Notes under the pieces: generated by a model
What the model was told of the DNA's origin: nothing
Database searches by the model: none
Seen by the model: only the letters and a program-made list of their open reading frames with translations
NCBI RefSeq assembly: GCF_020882245.1
Contig: NC_083599.1
Coordinates: 77,788,339 to 77,852,338, forward strand
Length of the DNA: 64,000 bases
Reading direction: 5' to 3'
Source: Rhopalosiphum padi
Taxonomy: Eukaryota; Arthropoda; Insecta; Hemiptera; Aphididae
Made by a program: the position numbers and the translations under genes
Shown: in pieces, positions 59,145-64,000 of the stretch
Position numbering within the stretch: position 1 is the first letter of the stretch
Layout of the letters: each line of letters opens with the position of its first letter

Positions 59145-59163
59145 GGGTGCCACGTCCTCTTAA

Positions 59164-60488
59164 GAATATAATGTAATATTATATTATTATATTATAGGTA
59201 GGTACATAATAAATGATTAAATTTTAAAATTTTATTTTTATTTATAAAATATTTAAAGTTATTGGTAGTAAATAGTGGTTATTGTTATTGTTTTGTTTGT
59301 GTCGTGTACTGTGTACTATATTTAGGGAAAATTATCGATTGACGGTCTATTTTTAATCCATTATGTTAACGGCATATCATAATACGATTTGTAGTGTAAC
59401 ACATTCTGAAATTTCTTACGCGGAACTGTTGTTTACGAATAGCCTATAACGTCATAGTCATAGAAGGGGTCACGTATTTAACTAGCGTTTGTAAGCACAT
59501 TTGATATTGCTTACGCGAGAAACAAGTAGCGACCAGCTCGTAATCCGACGCGTTGTAGACTGTAGCCGTTTTTTCTTGTTTACACAGTACACTGATTACA
59601 TTCTTTTAATACCCACGCCACGCCACTGATATGTACGTAATAAAATAAAAGTTTAATGAGAAAAAAAGTGTGACAAAATGAAATTAGTATACCTAACAAT
59701 GATTCGTGTTTACTTGCTTACGCGTACCCATATAGCAAATGCGATACCTATATTGATATATATTTGATATTCAGTATATATTTTTTTGTACATTCGATAG
59801 GTAATATTCATACAATATTAAAAAGATAACTGAAAATCAATGTGTGTGTTTATATATTTCTATGATAAATTCACTATATCAAAAAAGTAATTTTCGCATA
59901 ATGTATATTAGATATTTTAATTAATTTTTTAAATTATTGTTAATTTTTTATCATTCTCTCCCAATAAATAGTTCCCCAGCATTCACTAGAAATAACCTTG
60001 TAGGTATACCATGTTGTTAGCTATATAGTATTAGATTAATTAAATCAATTATTAAAGTTTAAGTTAAGAATAACATTATTATATGCTTTAACCACGGTAG
60101 ATTATAGAGGTATACGCACAGCCGTATATTCATAATGCACACAATTGTCCCAGTGGATGTGTTTGAGTCAAGCATTAACCGGTAGATCGCGCTGCAATCG
60201 AGTGGCCCTAATTTTCATTTGTACAATATTGGGTATATACAAAATAATAATTGCAAATATAAAAAAGACATATTAATGTATTTTAAATTATAAACACAAA
60301 CATTAACATAAAATTACATAAGAAATAAATATGTTTTCTTAAATGAATTAGAAAAAAAGAAATGAATATTAAGAATAGTACCTGTATAATAATAATAATA
60401 ACAATGTCAAATATAATTTTGCTTAAGACAAAATGTATACATAATAATACAAATAAGAAGTTAAATTATAATATAAATAGATGTGTGC
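59164..60488. other. Right hAT shell remnant and spacer
   Basis: 59164-59628 is the non-coding right part of the hAT shell. 59637-60488 is AT-rich, with ACGGTAGATTATA near 60093 and GGTAGATCGCGCTGCAATCG near 60180. This may be the 3' end region of the following P element, but no terminal repeat could be matched inside the window. Confidence 0.45.
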
Positions 60489-63400
60489 TTAATGCTTATG
60501 TAACATATAGTTTAGATTCTTTTTTTTGTCTCTTGATTTTTTTTTACAAGACCGATTTTGTTCCCGTTCATATTGTCTCATTCTCATACGAATATAATAA
60601 TGTAAATAACTTGCTAAAACATTGCTTTTATGTTCATTGCATGGAAATTTTAAGTTCACATTTATAATAATATCTGTGAGTGTTTTTTCATAACAATCCG
60701 AGTAAATTACATTTTTTACAAAAAATTTCTCAGCATTTAAGAAAATGTCATATAAATAAATATTGCAATTCAATAAAAAAACTTTCGTTTTCATACTTAC
60801 AAGTTCTGCCACAGCTAAATTGAAAGTATCTAGGTTGGTTAAAAAGGAACTAAGACAAGTCTCACATTTTGTAGTCTTAAGTAGACGACGACACAAATAT
60901 CCTGAAGCATAATAAATTACAATTTCCACTAGTTCTAGTGATTTATAATTATTGGCTATTAAATCTTCTCCTTCCCAATCATCATATTCTACAATTGAAT
61001 CTAAACAATTTTTTAGTTTTTGAAGGACAGTACTACCAGTATCGCCTCCAAAGATGCTTTTATAGTCATCAAAACTTATAGAGCTCTCCATTAGTTCATC
61101 ATTATTGACTGAACAGTTACCAAATTTTGGAGGTTTTAATAATTTATATGTTGATATAAGACGATATAACTGTTGGAATGTAGGCATTGCAGGATGGTCA
61201 TTTTGACCACCAGCTTGTCGTATTATACCAAAAAATTGCTGAAAAAAAAATTATAAATTATAACATGTTCAATTTTTAGAATTAAATAAACATTGCAATT
61301 AAAAAGGTGACATCAATTATATATTATATAATTGTTGACGAATATTAAGCATATAATTTTTGATGAATAATAAGCATATAATTGTTGACTTATAATAAAA
61401 ATATATTTTGTGGTGCATACGTTACTCAAGTATTAAAAATTGGCAAGTGCATTATTAATTTACTGCAAACAAATTAAATACAATAGATAGTTTATTTAAT
61501 ACTTTACCCACAAAATATAAGATACAATTAATATCTTGTATTTTTAAAATCATGGCTGATTATAATACACCATGATTAAAATATACCCTTTGATTTAAAT
61601 CACAGAATCAGGTAAATACTGTTACTTATTGAGATTAGTTTCAAACACGGTAGATCGGTAGATCTTAGAATCTACCGTAGTTTAAATTACAGATTTTTAA
61701 CAAACTCTATAATTTATTGAAAATAATCTTTTTAAGTCCTTGTGTTATATGACATTAATTCATCTTTGTTTATCAATTCATATGATTTCAAAATGAAATA
61801 GGCTGTAAAATAAATTCAATTAAGTACAATATAGTAAATATTAGTGTAAAATTCAATAATTCAATAATTCAATCACAAAATATGTGTAAATACTAATAAT
61901 AAATATACAAATGGTAGAATAGATTATAACCACAATAATTAAAATTAAATAAATATGCACATTTAGTTTTGAGAACTTAACATATTAAAACAATATTATA
62001 AATGTGACTTATTTCAATTTTATCCTGATTAGCTTTTGAAGTTAAAACATAGTCAAACCCAACACTATGAAGGTATTCAATCAAATCAACTGTTGAATGA
62101 AGAGTAACTCTAAGACCCTCAGCTGTTTCCTTCGATAACAATTGTTCAGGTGTAATAATTTTGTTTGAAACCTCCGATTCCCAACAGTTAAGCCAAGCTA
62201 TACCATCTTTTATAGTCTAGAATAAAATATATTGGTATGGTATAATTATCAAACTATTACTATAGCAAATTTTAAATTAAAAAATAAATAATAATAATAA
62301 AACATTATTGTTATAAAACAGAGTTTTGCTCACATTAATATCAGGACTATCGTGTTTAATTCCTTCTCCAGGATAACGTCTGTTCAGGCAATCAAATAAA
62401 TTATTCAAAAATAATGAAAATTTAGCAGTTGATTCACTATCTTCCAGTTCTTCAGTAAGACGCTCTCTGTACATATTTAATCCTACGTAAACTGACTTAC
62501 TAAATATCTAAAATTAAATGAATTTTTTTAATATAAGAAAAGTTTATCATAATTATAATAGAAAAATTACCTGTGTCATAAATGATACTCTCATTTTGGC
62601 AAAACTACATGGGTTAACATGTGATTCAGTAAGTTTTGGACATACCCTTGTATTACCTGGTAGAATCTTTTCTTTATTATAAAGAATTTGGTAATGCCTC
62701 CAACAAACTAATCCAAAGCTAGTCTAAAAAGAAAAAAAATTAATTTTATACCATGGTAGATTATATCTACTATAATCTTCAATGATTATTTAGTAACAAA
62801 TTTATTAGTAGGTTATAGATACCATAAGCTCTTTTGCTAGAAGGCGATTGCGAATGCATTTAAATAAGTGTGGTGTATCTGAAAGTACGAATATTTTTCT
62901 ACTCTCGTCGTGAGGATTATTAAAAAAATGTTTTACCGCACCAAGTTCACCAGTTATTCCAAATTCTTTCCACATCCGTCTATTTGGTTTAGCTCCATCA
63001 CATATTATCCCTGTTACTTTAGCACCAGCATGTTCAAGTAATAGGATTGCTTGAACTATTAATTTTGCCAAAGTCACACCATTGGTAGCACCTTTAGCAG
63101 CAAAGCATCCGATAGGTTGGAAGTAGTTTTCACAGAGAGAAGAAAAACCAAATACTAAAGCATGGTCAGCCAAAGCTTCATTTTTTGTACTGGCAATATC
63201 ATCATTACCAAAGTCTACCACCCCTTGATATCGAAGAGTTTTTGGATCAGTCTTCAATGACTTACGAACACTCATTTCGTCAAAAATATGAACACCATAC
63301 TTTTGTTGTTCAGTTTTTTAATTAATTTTTTTCTTGAACATTTCAAAGAATGCCGGATCAAATCCAAAATCCAATTTTACCAAACTAAGATGCCTTTTAA

Positions 63401-64000
63401 TAGTTTGTACACAAGGGAGTGGCAAAATTTCATTTTTTAGCATAAATTTATACATTGCAGGACTACGAATCTGCATAAGCAAGCAAGTAAGCAACCAATC
63501 ATTTGAATACCTTCTACTTGTTTTGGAATTAAATTTTCCAATTCGTAAACATTCATTTATTACCATACTTTGTGAAGAATTCAAATTGAGCGTTTTATAT
63601 GCTGTTGTATAGTTTCTTCTGAAATACTATCAATTTTATACTTGTAGGATTTTACCATTTCTTCAAGTTGATTATTTTTGTGTAATAATCGTATTCTGGA
63701 CTTTCTAATAGCCTGGCGTGTGCGGATTACTTTTTTTCTCTTTCCGGCACTTAATTATGTAGACAGTGACTTATTTTTACCTTTATCTTTATATGACCTA
63801 TAAATTATATCATAAAATGAATATTATATTTTATTAATACTATTTTTCCAAAACTTTATTAACATACCTGGACACTTTTGAAGCAAGTGCTCTACTTAAT
63901 AAAACACATTTAGAGCATATGCTCTTATTAGGCTCTTTAATTTGAAATACACATTCTACACTTTGCCAACAATTTAAAATATTTATGTATCCTTTTTTCA
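60489..64000 (-). pseudogene. P-element (THAP9-like) transposase, decayed, 5' end outside the window
   Basis: Minus-strand exons: 63868-beyond 64000 (WQSVECVFQIKEPNKSICSK), ~63300-63785, then the core to 62823, ~62571-62723, ~62330-62510, ~62013-62218 and 60489-~61239. The core reads YQGVVDFGNDDIAST, LVFGFSSLCENYFQPIGCF, VTGIICDGAKPNRRMWKEFG and FVLSDTPHLFKCIRNRL. The C-terminal domain includes QFFGIIRQAGGQNDHPAMPT. These are hallmarks of P-element/THAP9 transposases; the THAP finger itself would lie beyond 64000. Lesions: TAA at 63755-63757, a frameshift near 63597, TAA at 63318-63320, and a donor site changed from GTAAGT to ATAAGT at 62012. Confidence 0.85.
61640..61685. repeat. Short palindrome in a P-element intron
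   Basis: ACGGTAGATC is followed by GGTAGATCTTAGAATCTACC and GTAG, giving an inverted repeat centred near 61665. GGTAGATTATA motifs recur at 60095 and 62755 around the same gene. Function unknown. Confidence 0.5.

Larger units (their letters stand above)
46484..59159. mobile_element. TTAA-bounded composite unit with env-like and transposase-nuclease genes
   Basis: A perfect 15-bp inverted repeat, GAGGACGTGGCACCC (46484-46498) and its inverse (59145-59159), is flanked by TTAA on both sides (46480-46483, 59160-59163). Inside lie a piggyBac-like pseudogene with its own long inverted repeats (46509-49800), a minus-strand F-like env gene (51131-52906) and a plus-strand transposase-YqaJ gene (53806-58728). 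TTAA duplications are made by piggyBac and Kolobok elements. Either the whole segment moved as one unit, or the ends belong to the piggyBac-like element and the rest was inserted into it near its right tip. One copy cannot decide. Confidence 0.65.
46396..59628. mobile_element. hAT shell around the 12.7-kb TTAA-bounded unit
   Basis: The left end CAGGGGCGTAGCGTG (46396) and right end (inverse of CAGTGGCGTGGCGTG, ending 59628) are imperfect inverted repeats. The flanking 8 bp ATATGTAC are identical (46388-46395, 59629-59636). Without the TTAA unit only about 550 bp remain, so the carrier is a non-autonomous hAT. GCTTACAC/GCTTACGCG-type motifs recur near both ends (46430, 59510). Confidence 0.8.

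Noticed and set aside
58923..59153. Minus-strand frame in the right end of the TTAA unit
   Set aside because: It runs into the TIR and has no domain; a chance frame in GC-rich DNA.

Overview
The window looks like aphid (or close hemipteran) nuclear DNA. It is very AT-rich, has short spliceosomal introns, and carries many insect-type transposable elements; that assignment is inference from composition and element families, since no diagnostic host gene is present. I see no convincing host single-copy gene, no rRNA or tRNA gene, no CRISPR array and no bacterial operon. Almost every coding region belongs to a mobile element, and elements are inserted inside one another. Terminal inverted repeats (TIRs) and target-site duplications (TSDs) could be read directly for many of them, which gives an insertion order.

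Layout. 1561-4603: complete pogo/Tigger-like element. 5297-10149: probable solo LTR split by a complete hAT (5700-10027) with a spliced 649-aa transposase. 10278-16944: PIF/Harbinger element with a transposase gene and an oppositely oriented MADF gene whose exons alternate, further interrupted by a MITE in a TA repeat and a MULE. 17.1-18.0 kb: hAT relic. 18315-22735: Tc1/mariner-related element with about 82 residues between the last two catalytic acids, split by a decayed hAT (18919-21254). 23107-26394: hAT shell holding an intact relative of that element (23401-25767). 26.4-36.4 kb: relics of hAT, piggyBac, a THAP-domain Kolobok-like gene, a LINE ORF1, two unassigned transposon genes and a BEL/Pao 5' LTR plus gag. 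36711-39613: piggyBac with a 1-kb LTR-like insertion. 39.7-43.9 kb: shuffled ZMYM1-like hAT with a foldback element and a short hAT. 60.5-64 kb: decayed P element that runs off the window.

The most interesting part is 46.4-59.6 kb. An hAT shell with an exact 8-bp TSD contains a 12.7-kb segment bounded by TTAA and a perfect 15-bp TIR (46484-59159). This segment carries (i) a broken piggyBac-like gene with its own long inverted repeats, (ii) a baculovirus F-like envelope gene on the minus strand, interrupted only by two in-frame stops, and (iii), head to head with it, a 16-exon plus-strand gene that stays open through every predicted splice. That gene joins a Mutator-like (possibly Kolobok-type) transposase domain to a YqaJ/lambda-exonuclease-type nuclease, about 1070 aa in total, and has an alternative terminal exon. 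A transposase-nuclease gene beside a viral fusogen-like gene inside one TTAA-flanked unit resembles a virus-like transposon. Whether the whole unit moves together, or is two or more nested insertions, cannot be settled from one copy.
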